Shown: positions 1-8,790 of the stretch, in pieces
Position numbering within the stretch: the first letter of the stretch is position 1
Layout: the number at the start of each line of letters is the position of its first letter
NCBI GenBank assembly: GCA_023664725.1
Contig: JAMPFA010000001.1
Span: 1 to 36,853 of the forward strand
DNA length: 36,853 nt
Reading direction: 5' to 3'
Source: Roseburia sp.
Lineage (GTDB): Bacteria; Bacillota; Clostridia; Lachnospirales; Lachnospiraceae
Translations under genes and position numbers: made by a program
Notes under the pieces: model-generated
What the model saw: only the letters and a program-made list of their open reading frames with translations
Database searches by the model: none
Told to the model about the DNA's origin: nothing

Positions 1-116
1 CCTGAGAAAACTGAGCAGCTATTTCTTTAGCAATTCATAATTTCGGGCCAGCCGTCTATCGGTGGCACCTTTTTTATCTGACTTAAATATAACATAAAAT
101 GTTAGCGATTTCAAGT

Positions 117-248
117 CTAACCTTCTGGATTTCCAGATTGCCGGAGCTCATTCAGCCGTTTTGCAAGTTCGGTATCCTTATCGGGATATAGATGAGCGTA
201 GGTATCCCATGTTGTTTTTACAGATTCATGTCCAAGCCGCTCGGATAT
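117..248 (-). pseudogene. C-terminal remnant of a phage-type tyrosine integrase
   Basis: The reading frame encodes the last part of a tyrosine recombinase: the box ISERLGHESVKTTWDTYAHL contains the GH..S..TT element and the nucleophile-type tyrosine (TYAHL), followed by the usual charged tail. Everything upstream of the SERLGHE box (core domain, catalytic Arg and the H-x-x-R pair) is missing. The frame stays open to 335, but its first 29 codons come from the palindrome at 249-307 and unrelated DNA, so they are not integrase. I read this as the scar of an integrated element whose integrase was broken by insertion or rearrangement exactly at the palindrome. It cannot be a functional recombinase. 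Confidence 0.8.
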
Positions 249-307
249 TGGTACTATGTCAAGAAAAAGTTCACGTTTAACTTGTACTTTTTCTTGACAT
301 AGTACCA
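249..307. repeat. Perfect palindrome with 22-bp arms at the integrase break
   Basis: Positions 249-270 and 286-307 are perfect reverse complements separated by 15 bases. The arm core reads GTACTATGTCAAGAAAAAGT. The integrase homology stops exactly at the edge of this palindrome, which suggests a transposed palindromic unit, a solo end of an insertion sequence, or a deletion junction. No transposase is present beside it. It lacks the U-tract of a terminator. Confidence 0.8.
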
Positions 308-325
308 GTAGGGAATCGGACACGA

Positions 326-359
326 AAAAGCACAATCCTTTTCAAAGGATCATGCTTTT
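326..359 (-). terminator. Intrinsic terminator of the PepSY / two-component operon
   Basis: Arms at 326-341 and 344-359 pair with only two non-Watson-Crick positions. Read on the minus strand, the stem runs into a CTTTTTC tract at 330-324. It lies 39 bases past the stop of the last PepSY gene, in the right orientation to end that operon. Confidence 0.75.
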
Positions 360-397
360 CGAGTGCGTTTTATTTGGAAAATCGTCCCCCCAATCCC

Positions 398-1132
398 TTA
401 ATCATAAATATAATCTTTATCCACTTCCAGTATTTTGCCGGTTTTGGCATGAATTTCCACATCATACTCGTAGTCGCCTTTTATGATCTCCACTTCATAA
501 ATAGGTACTCCGTCATCTATATCGAACTCAACTTTCGTCACATGTCCGCCGCCCACTTTCTTTAAGGCGATCTCTTTTGCTTTTGCTGTGCCGATGTACT
601 TGCTGCTATTGCTGGATTTTGTGGTTAATTCCCACTCGTATTCCAGGAGTTTTCCGGTACGGGCGTGAAATTCCAGATCATATTTTTTGCTGCCTTTTTT
701 CATTTTTACTTTGTAGACATCAATGCCGTCGCTGCGTTTCTTCGTAATGCTGGTAATGCTTCCGCCGGAGACTTCTTTTTTTGCAAGGCTTTTACATTTG
801 CTCTTGCTGATGATTTTTCCTTTTCCCTTAGTGATATAAATGGATTGGATTTCCCAGCTGTAAGAGATTAATTTTGCATCGGAGGCACGGTAGGTGAGGT
901 CATATTCCTTTTTCCCTTTTACCAGTGTGACTTCGTAGACAAGTTCTCCGTTCTCATAATCTTTGTCTACCTCAGTTACGGTTGCGCCTTTCACTTTCTC
1001 CCGAGCCAGTCTTTTTGCCTGATAGACAGATGTGATGCTTTTTGCAGACACAGGACTGGGAAAGAAAACTACGTCCGCAAATACAAAACATACCATTAAC
1101 AAAACGGCTATTAATCTGTTGCTTTTTTTCAT
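398..1132 (-). CDS. Exported protein with three PepSY repeats
   Basis: This 244-residue protein starts with a clear signal peptide (KKS, hydrophobic core, likely cut after PVSA near residue 30). The rest is three PepSY-like repeats at about 32-95, 105-165 and 172-240. Each has an A-K-x-x-A-x-x-K helix, a Y-E-V type strand and a final H/R-A-x-x-G/A-K-(L/I) strand. PepSY domains are extracytoplasmic and were first noted as propeptide-like inhibitors of M4 peptidases; many stand-alone ones have no known role. It is the last gene of a regulator-kinase-PepSY-PepSY series and follows the second PepSY gene by 66 bases. The ribosome site AAGGAGG lies just upstream of the start. It lacks a lipobox or sortase signal, so it is probably secreted or loosely wall-associated. 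Confidence 0.85.
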   Translation of the reverse strand: MKKSNRLIAVLLMVCFVFADVVFFPSPVSAKSITSVYQAKRLAREKVKGATVTEVDKDYENGELVYEVTLVKGKKEYDLTYRASDAKLISYSWEIQSIYITKGKGKIISKSKCKSLAKKEVSGGSITSITKKRSDGIDVYKVKMKKGSKKYDLEFHARTGKLLEYEWELTTKSSNSSKYIGTAKAKEIALKKVGGGHVTKVEFDIDDGVPIYEVEIIKGDYEYDVEIHAKTGKILEVDKDYIYD

Positions 1133-1198
1133 AGAAAACTTCCTCCTTTTTTACAATAAATTATAGATTTTGGTTACTGCCTTGCGTTGCTGCAAAGG

Positions 1199-1894
1199 TT
1201 AGTCGTCCCATTCAGAATCAAATTCCAGAATCTCACCGGTTTGAGCATTAATCTCATACTCATATTCCATTCCGCCCTTGTAGAACTCGATTTCATATGT
1301 CATATTGCCATGATCTTTTTCAAGTTTTGCCTTGGAAAAAATAACATCGGATACGGAAAATCCCGCATGTTCCGCAGCAATAGATTTTGCTTTGTCCACG
1401 CCGATATCAGAACCTGCATTTTTGGAGCTGCCGAAGATATTTTCGTTTTCAGGCCATTCTTTATCCTGACTGCGGATAGCTCCGGTGGAAGCGTTGATTT
1501 CATATTCATACTTGCAGTCGGATGTATAAAATTTAATCTCATATACAGGAACACCGTCTTCGTAGTCAAGTTCTGCCTTGGTGTAGGTGATCTCCGAAGG
1601 GGAAAGGTCCGCATCTGCAAGAGAGATGTCCTTGGCGGCATCCAGACCAATCTGGTTTCCGTTATCCATTGGTATATTCGGAGTATTTTGCCCATCGCTT
1701 TTTAAAGCTGTGCCTGAGTCCAGCGGACTGTTCTGATCTGATTGGTATCGATTTGGCGTTTGCCTTGTTCCTGTCTTTGCAAAAACAGTTGCCCCAAAGA
1801 AGATTCCGACTCCAAAAAGTGCGATAGCCAAGACCAGAGAGAGGGCAAAGATGGCAGCCTTTTTGGGATTTGCAAAAGAATTTGAGTTTTTCAA
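1199..1894 (-). CDS. Membrane-anchored protein with two PepSY domains
   Basis: The 231-residue protein has one N-terminal transmembrane segment (about residues 13-35, AAIFALSLVLAIALFGVGIF), then a low-complexity Gln/Asn/Asp-rich linker, then two PepSY repeats (about 82-150 and 160-229). Both repeats end in the Y-E-Y-E-I-N-A-x-T-G-x-I signature. The acidic C-terminus (EFDSEWDD) faces outward if the N-terminus is inside. It lies 75 bases after the sensor kinase gene on the same strand, so it is probably cotranscribed and could be an extracellular partner or target of that system. PepSY family membership is clear; the ligand and role are unknown. Confidence 0.85.
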   Translation of the reverse strand: MKNSNSFANPKKAAIFALSLVLAIALFGVGIFFGATVFAKTGTRQTPNRYQSDQNSPLDSGTALKSDGQNTPNIPMDNGNQIGLDAAKDISLADADLSPSEITYTKAELDYEDGVPVYEIKFYTSDCKYEYEINASTGAIRSQDKEWPENENIFGSSKNAGSDIGVDKAKSIAAEHAGFSVSDVIFSKAKLEKDHGNMTYEIEFYKGGMEYEYEINAQTGEILEFDSEWDD

Positions 1895-1969
1895 TAAGCA
1901 TTTTCCTCCTCTCTTGTGAATTTTTTATAATTATACAGATAAATTATTAGAGCATTATTAGAGAAATAT

Positions 1970-3373
1970 TCAGATCTCAAAACTTACGGTAAAGGTACTG
2001 CCCTTTGCAGGTTCGCTCTCCACCGTAATCTTTCCACCGTGAAACCGGGTGATTTCATATACCATGGACAATCCCAGACCTGTTCCCTCTCCGGAGTGGG
2101 AATTATCTGCCTGGTAAAAACGCTGGAAAATTTTTCCCTGTTCCTCCCTGGGGATTCCAATTCCGTTGTCCGAGACAGACAGTTCTATACTATTTTCTCT
2201 GGATTTTAAGTTGACTGTGATATCCCCTTTCTCTTTTCCGTAGCGGTAAGCGTTGCCGATCAAATTTGTCAGAAGGCGGGAGAGAAGCTGGCGGTTTCCG
2301 TAAAAACAGATTCCCTCTTGGGCCTGGCAGTTTAACAAAATGTCTTTTTCCCGGATCAAAGCCATGTCAAAGCAGACGGACTCCACAAGCTCTGTCAAGT
2401 TTATATCTTCTCTTACATAGGAGTCGGCACGCATTTCCAGCCGGATAAAATCCAGCATATCACTGATCAGCCTGGACATTTTTTTTGCCTGGCGCAGGAT
2501 GGTTTTAAGGGCAGCTTCATATTCCTCGCTGCTCCTTGTTTTTTCCAGGGAAAATTCGCACTGCGCAGTGATAACTGAGACGGGGGTTCTCAGCTCATGG
2601 GAGGCATCGGAGGTGAACTGGCGCTCCTTTTCAAAGGCCTGTTCCAGCCGCTCAAACATATGGTTGAAGCTGTCGGCAAGCTGGTGCAGTTCATCGTTCC
2701 CCGGTGCGAGCTCGATCCGCTGTTTTAAATCGTCACCTGTTCCGATTTTGGCGGCGGACTCCGAGATTTCCTGGATGGGCCGCAGCATTCTCTTTGTGAG
2801 CAGATAGCCGCCGATAATGGAGATCAGAACTAACAGGGGAAGGATCTGTAAAGACAGGCTTGTGACGTGCAGAATATGCTCTATGCCCTGCTGCTCCGAT
2901 ACCACCCCCCGGAGCCACAGCCCCTCTAAGCCTCTGGCTGTCAGCTTTCTGTCGAAAACATAATAAAGGACACCGCCTGTCTTTATGCGCTGAATTTTAG
3001 AATCTGTAAATGCAAGGTCAGAAGTTTTTCTTGAAATGGGATTTTCTCCGTAAAGCAAAGTCCCACTGGCGTTATAAAGCGCAGTGTAAACCTCGTTGAC
3101 CTGGTCGAGAAAGTCATCATCGATTTCCAGGTATCCGTTTCGGTATGCGCTGAAGTGATCGGTTTCATTGTAGAGGTCGATATTGTCAATGTTGGTGTAA
3201 AATTCCACCTCGTCCACATTGTGTTCCACCGTCTCTATCAGGTTGTCCTGTATGTTCTTTTGTATACTCTGATGTTCCAGGTACCGTATTAAAAAATAGG
3301 TAGAGAAGGATATGGCAAGCAAGGCGGCTGTAAACCACAGAGTGATCTTTAATCGTATGGACAGTTTTTTCAT
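1970..3373 (-). CDS. Membrane sensor histidine kinase (HAMP-HisKA-HATPase)
   Basis: A 467-residue kinase of classical layout: transmembrane segment 1 (about 10-29), an extracellular sensor region (30-170), transmembrane segment 2 (about 173-193), HAMP (194-247), a dimerisation/phosphoacceptor helix with H259 in SDASHELRTPVS, and an ATPase domain with N374 (N box), DNGIGIP at 402-408 (G1) and GTGLGLSMV (G2). It should autophosphorylate H259 and pass the phosphate to the adjacent regulator. Its ATG overlaps the regulator stop by four bases (ATGA), which indicates translational coupling. The sensor region has no domain I recognise. The two downstream PepSY proteins are natural candidates as outputs or as extracytoplasmic modulators. 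Confidence 0.93.
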   Translation of the reverse strand: MKKLSIRLKITLWFTAALLAISFSTYFLIRYLEHQSIQKNIQDNLIETVEHNVDEVEFYTNIDNIDLYNETDHFSAYRNGYLEIDDDFLDQVNEVYTALYNASGTLLYGENPISRKTSDLAFTDSKIQRIKTGGVLYYVFDRKLTARGLEGLWLRGVVSEQQGIEHILHVTSLSLQILPLLVLISIIGGYLLTKRMLRPIQEISESAAKIGTGDDLKQRIELAPGNDELHQLADSFNHMFERLEQAFEKERQFTSDASHELRTPVSVITAQCEFSLEKTRSSEEYEAALKTILRQAKKMSRLISDMLDFIRLEMRADSYVREDINLTELVESVCFDMALIREKDILLNCQAQEGICFYGNRQLLSRLLTNLIGNAYRYGKEKGDITVNLKSRENSIELSVSDNGIGIPREEQGKIFQRFYQADNSHSGEGTGLGLSMVYEITRFHGGKITVESEPAKGSTFTVSFEI

Positions 3374-4050
3374 TCTTTCCCTGCCTCCCGAAGAACATAT
3401 CCTTTTCCACGAACCGTGTGGATAAGTTTTTTCTCATATCCGGTGTCAATCTTTTTTCTAAGATAACTTACATATACATCCACTACATTTGTGCCGCCCT
3501 CATAGTCAAAGTTCCAGATGTGGTTTTCGATTTTTTCCCGGGACAGCACAATGTCCTGGTTGTACATGAAGTATTCTAAAAGCTCATATTCCTTTGCGGA
3601 TAAGGGAATTTCTTTTCCATCCCGTTTTACCCTGTGGGATGCTGTATCTAACGTTAGGTCTGCCAGGGATAAGATGTTGCTGGCAGTTCCGAAGGAAGTC
3701 CGCATCATGGCCCGCAGCCTGGCGGACAGTTCCTCAAAAGAAAAGGGTTTCACCAGATAGTCATTTGCTCCGCTGTCCAACCCCTTTACCCTGTCTGACA
3801 CACTGTCTTTAGCCGTGAGAAATAAGACTGGAGTTGTTTTCCCCGCATCCCGCAGGCTGCGCAGCACTTCGTATCCGTCTGCCCCCGGCATCATAATGTC
3901 GAGAATGACTGCGTCGTATTCCGTGTAGGATAAAATGTCTATTGCCTCTTTTCCGTCAAAACAGCTGTCCACGCTGTATCCGTCTGAAATCAGTTTTTGT
4001 GAGATGATGCTGTTTAAATCCTGTTCATCTTCCGCAAGCAAAATTCTCAT
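3370..4050 (-). CDS. OmpR/PhoB-family response regulator
   Basis: A 226-residue regulator. The receiver domain has the acidic pocket AEDE (7-9), phosphoacceptor D51 in ILDIMMPG, T79 and K101 in YLVKPF. The C-terminal winged helix ends with the family pattern NVVDVYVSYLRKKID...VRGKGYVLR. I place the start at the ATG at 4050, because AGGGAGG lies eight bases upstream and the receiver begins there (MRILLAEDE). An upstream in-frame extension to 4098 lacks a ribosome site. It is the first gene of the operon with the kinase and the two PepSY proteins. A small dyad (GTCTGT / ACAGAC, 4086-4102) lies in its leader and could be a binding site, but this is unproven. Confidence 0.93.
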   Translation of the reverse strand: MRILLAEDEQDLNSIISQKLISDGYSVDSCFDGKEAIDILSYTEYDAVILDIMMPGADGYEVLRSLRDAGKTTPVLFLTAKDSVSDRVKGLDSGANDYLVKPFSFEELSARLRAMMRTSFGTASNILSLADLTLDTASHRVKRDGKEIPLSAKEYELLEYFMYNQDIVLSREKIENHIWNFDYEGGTNVVDVYVSYLRKKIDTGYEKKLIHTVRGKGYVLREAGKE

Positions 4051-4147
4051 AGGATATCCTCCCTGTATATTTTGATCATTATCCCGTCTGTTTGCCACAG
4101 ACAGGAGTTCTTTATCAGTATACCATAGAAATTCGGGAATGTTTCTA

Positions 4148-4176
4148 TTGAAAAGAAAAAGGGTGTACTTTATACT
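4148..4176 (+). promoter_or_regulatory. Sigma-A type promoter for the chemoreceptor gene set
   Basis: TTGAAA (4148-4153) and TATACT (4171-4176) are separated by 17 bases. This predicts transcription of the small gene at 4239 and the chemoreceptor and binding-protein genes behind it. It diverges from the response-regulator operon on the other strand. Confidence 0.6.
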
Positions 4177-4238
4177 TACTTAATAGGAATATAAGAGATA
4201 TAAGAGATATATGGGATATGCAGATGGAGATGAGGGCT

Positions 4239-4460
4239 ATGACGGATAAAGCGGTTTTGCACGACAAAGTGGATTTCTACGTGGTGAGGGAGGCGAAGAG
4301 GAATCCCAAGGTGAATCCGGAGAGAAAGCTTTCTATCCTTTGGAGGCCGGAGGAGCTTTTGCAGAGACAGATGTGCCAGGAACTGTTTGAGCGGGACTGC
4401 ACATTGATTGAGGATACTATACGGGAATATCGAAAAAAAGCTGAATTTGCAAAGTTTTAG
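4239..4460 (+). CDS. Small hypothetical protein upstream of the chemoreceptor
   Basis: A 73-residue soluble, highly charged protein of unknown function, rich in Arg, Lys and Glu and predicted mostly helical in its second half (EELLQRQMCQELFERD...IREYRKKAEF). I do not recognise a domain. I chose the ATG at 4239 because TGGAG lies nine bases before it; an in-frame ATG at 4218 would add seven residues but has a weaker ribosome site. It sits between a good promoter and the chemoreceptor gene, 68 bases ahead of it, so it is probably cotranscribed. A cytoplasmic accessory role in that sensory module is possible but only inferred from position. Confidence 0.55.
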   Translation: MTDKAVLHDKVDFYVVREAKRNPKVNPERKLSILWRPEELLQRQMCQELFERDCTLIEDTIREYRKKAEFAKF

Positions 4461-4492
4461 ATTCGATATGCCTATAAATAACGCTTATGATA

Positions 4493-4513
4493 CTTTATAC
4501 TTGATGTATAAAG
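4493..4513 (+). promoter_or_regulatory. Perfect hairpin abutting the chemoreceptor ribosome site
   Basis: CTTTATAC (4493-4500) and GTATAAAG (4506-4513) form a perfect 8-bp stem with loop TTGAT. The 3' arm runs directly into the G-rich ribosome site (AAGGGGGG, 4511-4518) of the gene at 4529. It may modulate ribosome access, or protect a processed 5' end. Confidence 0.4.
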
Positions 4514-4528
4514 GGGGGATTATGACCA

Positions 4529-6574
4529 ATGGACAGACGGAAGCATAAAGGGAAAAAGAAACAGAAGATGAAGGGCGGTTCTATCGGGACACGGATGGTG
4601 ATTTCCTATGTGGTGATTGCTCTGGCAGGGATTCTCGTAGTGGCGGTGTTATCTATCGTAAAGACCAGCGCCACAATGCAGAATAAAGTAGGTTCTTTGA
4701 CAACGGCCATAAGTGACCAGATCCGGCTTGGGATCAACGGCCAGCTGGACGGGATAGAGGATATTGCCTCTCTGGTTTTTGCCGATGAACTGGCATGCAC
4801 ATACAGTGATGCGGACGAATCTATTGACGATTATGATAAAATACAGATTCGTTCCCATATTGAGTCTACTCTGCTGACCAACAGTTTGATGGATAATTTT
4901 GGAGATTTCAGTCTTATTTATACCAATAATAAATCCGTTGGAAAGCTGGCGTCCAGTACCTCCAGCCTTTTTGGAGCGGACGTTCTCTATGAAAAGCTTT
5001 CCGGCCATATCACCAGAGAAGAAACCGGAGATGGCTGGTTTACCGGTGTGGACGGTTATTATACCAGAATGTTTTATGTAAAGCGTGTCAATGAGGAGGC
5101 AATTCTTCTGGCATCTATTTACTCAGCGGATTTGGGGGCATTGATGGAGACATCTGATCAGATGAGCGATATGACGGTGCGGATCGTGGACGCCGGAAAT
5201 CGGATCATCTATTCCACTGCGGAGGAGGAGACAGGGGGAACTGACCTGGATGAGAAGATTTCGGATAAAGTTGCAGCGTCTGTCCGCAGTACGTTTATCC
5301 AGAACGAAAAGCTGGTGACGGTAAATACCTGCGGGGATGAATGGAAGGTAGTCACAACGGTTCCCACAGATTCCATTTTGTCGGAAATTTATGAGATTCA
5401 GAATTTTATCGGGATGATTGCAGTAATCGGAGTTGTACTGGTGGTGATCGCAGGAGTTCTGTTTGCAAATTCCATCACAAAACCTATCCGCCGGATTGCA
5501 GATATCATGCAGCAGGCGGAACAGGGAGATCTGACAGTTTCTACCCATTTTAAAACCTTTGGGGAGCTGGATATATTGTCAAACAGTTTTAACAGTATGA
5601 TCGGTAATATCAGAAAACTTTTGGAGGAGGCCTACAGGGTAGCCAACGAGGTGGAAAAGCAGGTAGCTAATATACACGACATTGCGGAGCAGTCCAGTAC
5701 GATCTCGGAAAATATCACCATTGCTATGGAGGAAGTGGCAGTGGGAGCTACTACACAGCTGGATGAATCCCAGAAGACCTTTGGCTCTCTTGAGTCGCTG
5801 GCGGACAATATCGGTATCACCATCAGCAATGTGGAGGAGGCAAATACCAGCTCTCAGTCCACCAGGGATATCGGCAGCCGTTCCATTGACCAGATTGAAG
5901 CGCTGAGGGAAAAGACAAATGCAGTGAACGAGTCCATGGGCAATATGAACGAGACTTTTGACATACTGGTCAACGAGGTGGGAAATATTGAATCTGTACT
6001 TTCCTTTATTTTGTCCATCAGCGAGGAGACAAGCCTTTTGGCATTGAATGCCTCCATTGAGGCGGCAAGGGCAGGAGAGGCAGGCCGGGGCTTTGCGGTG
6101 GTTGCCGGGGAGGTTAGCAAACTTGCATCCCAGACGGAGCAGTCCACCCACGATATCAGTGAAGTGATCGCAAAAATCCGCCAGTACGTGAAAAATACTG
6201 TGGACATTCTGGAAAATGCCAGGGAGGTGTTTGGACAGCAGTCTCTTATGGTTGCGGATACGGCAGAGTCCTTCCACCAGATCATAGATTCCACGGATCT
6301 CATCAGCGAAAAGATTGGAAAGATTGGAAATCTGACTTCGGAGATGAGTTCTCTGAAAGAGAAATCCCTGGATGCAACAAAGAATATTCTGGAAATTACA
6401 GAGCGTTCTTCCGCCAATACAGAGGAAGTGTTAAGTGTCAGTATGGAAGCTTTGGATATCAGCCGCAGGCTTTCCGGGAAAGCGGGGGAATTGGAGAAAG
6501 AGGCAGCTTCTCTCCACAATGCCCTTAGCAAGTTTAAGATTTCAGAAGATATCAGTGAGGAGGCGGCAGAATGA
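4529..6574 (+). CDS. Methyl-accepting chemotaxis protein
   Basis: A 681-residue transmembrane chemoreceptor. A very basic N-terminus leads to transmembrane segment 1 (about 23-44). An extracellular sensor domain of about 240 residues follows, then transmembrane segment 2 (about 292-316), HAMP (about 313-366) and the long coiled-coil signalling domain (400-670). The hairpin tip that contacts CheA/CheW is intact (near 497-534: [20 protein letters not shown]). The sensor region is the size of double-Cache-type modules, but I cannot confirm the fold. The stop overlaps the start of a solute-binding lipoprotein gene (ATGA), so receptor and binding protein are translationally coupled. This suggests that the lipoprotein presents a sugar-type ligand to this receptor. 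Confidence 0.93.
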   Translation: MDRRKHKGKKKQKMKGGSIGTRMVISYVVIALAGILVVAVLSIVKTSATMQNKVGSLTTAISDQIRLGINGQLDGIEDIASLVFADELACTYSDADESIDDYDKIQIRSHIESTLLTNSLMDNFGDFSLIYTNNKSVGKLASSTSSLFGADVLYEKLSGHITREETGDGWFTGVDGYYTRMFYVKRVNEEAILLASIYSADLGALMETSDQMSDMTVRIVDAGNRIIYSTAEEETGGTDLDEKISDKVAASVRSTFIQNEKLVTVNTCGDEWKVVTTVPTDSILSEIYEIQNFIGMIAVIGVVLVVIAGVLFANSITKPIRRIADIMQQAEQGDLTVSTHFKTFGELDILSNSFNSMIGNIRKLLEEAYRVANEVEKQVANIHDIAEQSSTISENITIAMEEVAVGATTQLDESQKTFGSLESLADNIGITISNVEEANTSSQSTRDIGSRSIDQIEALREKTNAVNESMGNMNETFDILVNEVGNIESVLSFILSISEETSLLALNASIEAARAGEAGRGFAVVAGEVSKLASQTEQSTHDISEVIAKIRQYVKNTVDILENAREVFGQQSLMVADTAESFHQIIDSTDLISEKIGKIGNLTSEMSSLKEKSLDATKNILEITERSSANTEEVLSVSMEALDISRRLSGKAGELEKEAASLHNALSKFKISEDISEEAAE

Positions 6575-7836
6575 AAATGAAAAAACATATCTTGGCGCTG
6601 GCTCTGGGGAGCGCTATAATGACAACCCTTTTGTCAGGCTGCGGCTCTTCCAAGGAGATCACATTTACTGAGGGGGAGGAGAAGACGGAGCTGACCTTTT
6701 CCTGGTGGGGGCCGGACGACAGAAACGAATATACCATTGCGGCAGTGAAACAGTTTGAAAAGCAGCATCCGGATATCAAGGTGAATTTGGAATACAGTGA
6801 GTTTTCAGGTTTTAAGGAAAAAACGGACATCAAAATGAAAGCCCACAGAGAGGCGGATGTGATGCAGTTAAATTATTCCTGGGTGATAGGATATTCACCG
6901 GAGGGAAAGGGATTTTACAATCTGAAAAATGTATCGGATGTGTTAAATCTTGAAAATTATGATGAGGATGTGCTGGCCTATGGGATGATACAGGATTCTC
7001 TGAATGCGCTGCCCATTGCCCAGAATGGCCACGTATTTCTCTATAACAAGACAATCTACGACAAATACGGGCTGGAGATCCCGGACAGCTGGGAAGATAT
7101 CTATGCTGCGGCAGAGGTTATGAAACCAGACGGTATTTATCCACTGGACTTAGGTGGTGTTGCCATGTGGTTTACCTGTGTGGCTTACCAGGAACAGGTT
7201 TCCGGAAAGTCCATCCTCACAGATGAGGGCACTCTTAATTTTTCCCAGAAAGATCTGGAAGAAATGATTTCTTTCTACGTGGATCTGGTGAAAAAAGGCG
7301 TGGTGGAAGATATCTCTGCCAGGACGGATTATAAGGTGTCGGACGGCATTTATGCCGGGACGGTTCAGTGGATCAACAGCGTGGATAAATTTGGCGGCTA
7401 TATTGAAAAAGCAGGGGGAAGCAACGTGATCGGAAAGACCCCGGTATTATCCGGCGCCTCCCGCACTGGTTGGTATGTTAGGCCTGCAACCATGTATGCC
7501 ATCAGTGCAAACACTACCCACCCGAAAGAGTCTGCCATTTTGCTGGAATACCTGGTGGCAGGGGAAGATATGGCCATGGGACAGCTTTTGGATAAAGGGA
7601 TTCCTTTTAATAAAAGTGCAAAAGCTGTTTTGGAGGAAAACGATGCCCTGGAGGGCCTGATGAATGATGCGGCAAATGAGGTGGATGCCACAGAGACATA
7701 TCTGATGCATCCGAATTTTGAAAATTCAACTCTCAGTGATTCGTTTAAAAATGCCTGTGTCAGCGTATTATATAATGAGGTGTCAGTGGAGGATGCTGCA
7801 GCCACGGCCTACGAATTAATGAAAGAAGATCTCTGA
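6571..7836 (+). CDS. ABC-type sugar solute-binding lipoprotein (SBP family 1)
   Basis: A 421-residue extracellular binding protein. The signal peptide ends in the lipobox LLSGC, so C24 should be lipidated. The mature part is a periplasmic-binding fold of the family-1 sugar type: [20 protein letters not shown] at the start, a conserved segment [16 protein letters not shown], and a late [11 protein letters not shown] helix. It starts four bases inside the chemoreceptor gene. No ABC permease or ATPase gene accompanies it, so it may serve chemotaxis or pair with a transporter encoded elsewhere. The specific substrate cannot be read from the sequence; oligosaccharides or monosaccharides are usual for the family. 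Confidence 0.9.
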   Translation: MKMKKHILALALGSAIMTTLLSGCGSSKEITFTEGEEKTELTFSWWGPDDRNEYTIAAVKQFEKQHPDIKVNLEYSEFSGFKEKTDIKMKAHREADVMQLNYSWVIGYSPEGKGFYNLKNVSDVLNLENYDEDVLAYGMIQDSLNALPIAQNGHVFLYNKTIYDKYGLEIPDSWEDIYAAAEVMKPDGIYPLDLGGVAMWFTCVAYQEQVSGKSILTDEGTLNFSQKDLEEMISFYVDLVKKGVVEDISARTDYKVSDGIYAGTVQWINSVDKFGGYIEKAGGSNVIGKTPVLSGASRTGWYVRPATMYAISANTTHPKESAILLEYLVAGEDMAMGQLLDKGIPFNKSAKAVLEENDALEGLMNDAANEVDATETYLMHPNFENSTLSDSFKNACVSVLYNEVSVEDAAATAYELMKEDL

Positions 7837-7838
7837 TT

Positions 7839-8786
7839 ATGAATGTACAAATTATTTTAAGCCAGATGTTGATGCTTTTTGCCATGATGCTCATCGGATA
7901 TTTTTTATGGAAAAAACAGTGGCTGGACGAACCGGCAAACCAGAAGCTTTCCAGGATCGTGGTAAATATTTTTAATCCCATGCTGGTGATTTACGGCGTG
8001 CTTGGGAAAAGCTCCGGCGGGAACATGAACCTGGTATTGCAGAACCTGGTATTGATGCTGTTTTTCTATATTCTTTTGTTTGTATGTGGAATTGTTTTTG
8101 TGTTGATCCTGCGCCCGAAAAAGTCGGAGAAGTATGTGTACTGGCTGATGACGATTTTTCCCAATGTGGGATTTATGGGAATCCCTGTGATCAGCAGCAT
8201 TTTTGGCATGGAGTCGGTGATATATATTGCATTCTATATGCTGGGGTACAATCTTTTGCTCTATACCCTTGGGATTTTTCTGGCTAGAAAAGCGGCGGCG
8301 GAAAGAGAAGGATTTGAACCGCCGAAAGAAACCCAGGGCGGACAGTGGAAGCGGATTTTTAATGTGGGCGTGCTGGCAAGCGTGGCAGCAATCTTGATTT
8401 TTATATTCCAGATCCCCGTTCCCGATTCTGTTGTGAAGTTTTGTGATTATATTGGCAATGCCACAATCCCTCTTTCTATGATATTGATCGGGGTTAGCAT
8501 TGCGAAAGCGGATCTGAGAACTATTTTTACAAATGGGAAAATGTATCTCTATACAGGGCTTCGCATGGTGATATTTCCCATTATCGTGATTACTCTGATG
8601 AAAGGGCTTCCAATTGACAGTATGGTGTTTGGGGTGTTTGCCCTGGAGCTTGCCATGCCTGTGGGAAGTATTATCACATTGATCGCAAAAGAAAATGGTG
8701 CGGATGAAACCTGCAGTACCAACGGCATCGTGCTAAGCACTTTGCTCTCCATCCTCACCATTCCAATTGTATGTATGTTTTTATAA
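7839..8786 (+). CDS. AEC-family membrane transporter
   Basis: A 315-residue integral membrane protein with about ten hydrophobic segments and the typical two-half layout of the auxin efflux carrier (AEC) family. Features include the early segment LMLFAMMLIGYFLWKK, a central polar loop (about residues 150-170), and the late A-x-P-x-G-x-x-x-x-x-x-A motif (LAMPVGSIITLIAKENGAD). Bacterial members carry malate, malonate or other small acids. It begins two bases after the stop of the binding-protein gene, with no terminator between, so it is part of the same operon. What connects a chemoreceptor, a sugar-type binding protein and this carrier is unknown. Confidence 0.85.
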   Translation: MNVQIILSQMLMLFAMMLIGYFLWKKQWLDEPANQKLSRIVVNIFNPMLVIYGVLGKSSGGNMNLVLQNLVLMLFFYILLFVCGIVFVLILRPKKSEKYVYWLMTIFPNVGFMGIPVISSIFGMESVIYIAFYMLGYNLLLYTLGIFLARKAAAEREGFEPPKETQGGQWKRIFNVGVLASVAAILIFIFQIPVPDSVVKFCDYIGNATIPLSMILIGVSIAKADLRTIFTNGKMYLYTGLRMVIFPIIVITLMKGLPIDSMVFGVFALELAMPVGSIITLIAKENGADETCSTNGIVLSTLLSILTIPIVCMFL

Positions 8787-8790
8787 GAAA

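Noticed and set aside
1187-1705. 172-residue plus-strand open frame over the second PepSY gene
   Set aside because: Shadow of the PepSY coding frame; no start context or domain.
5579-6588. Long minus-strand open frames inside the chemoreceptor gene
   Set aside because: They are antisense to a clearly conserved protein and have no ribosome site or domain.
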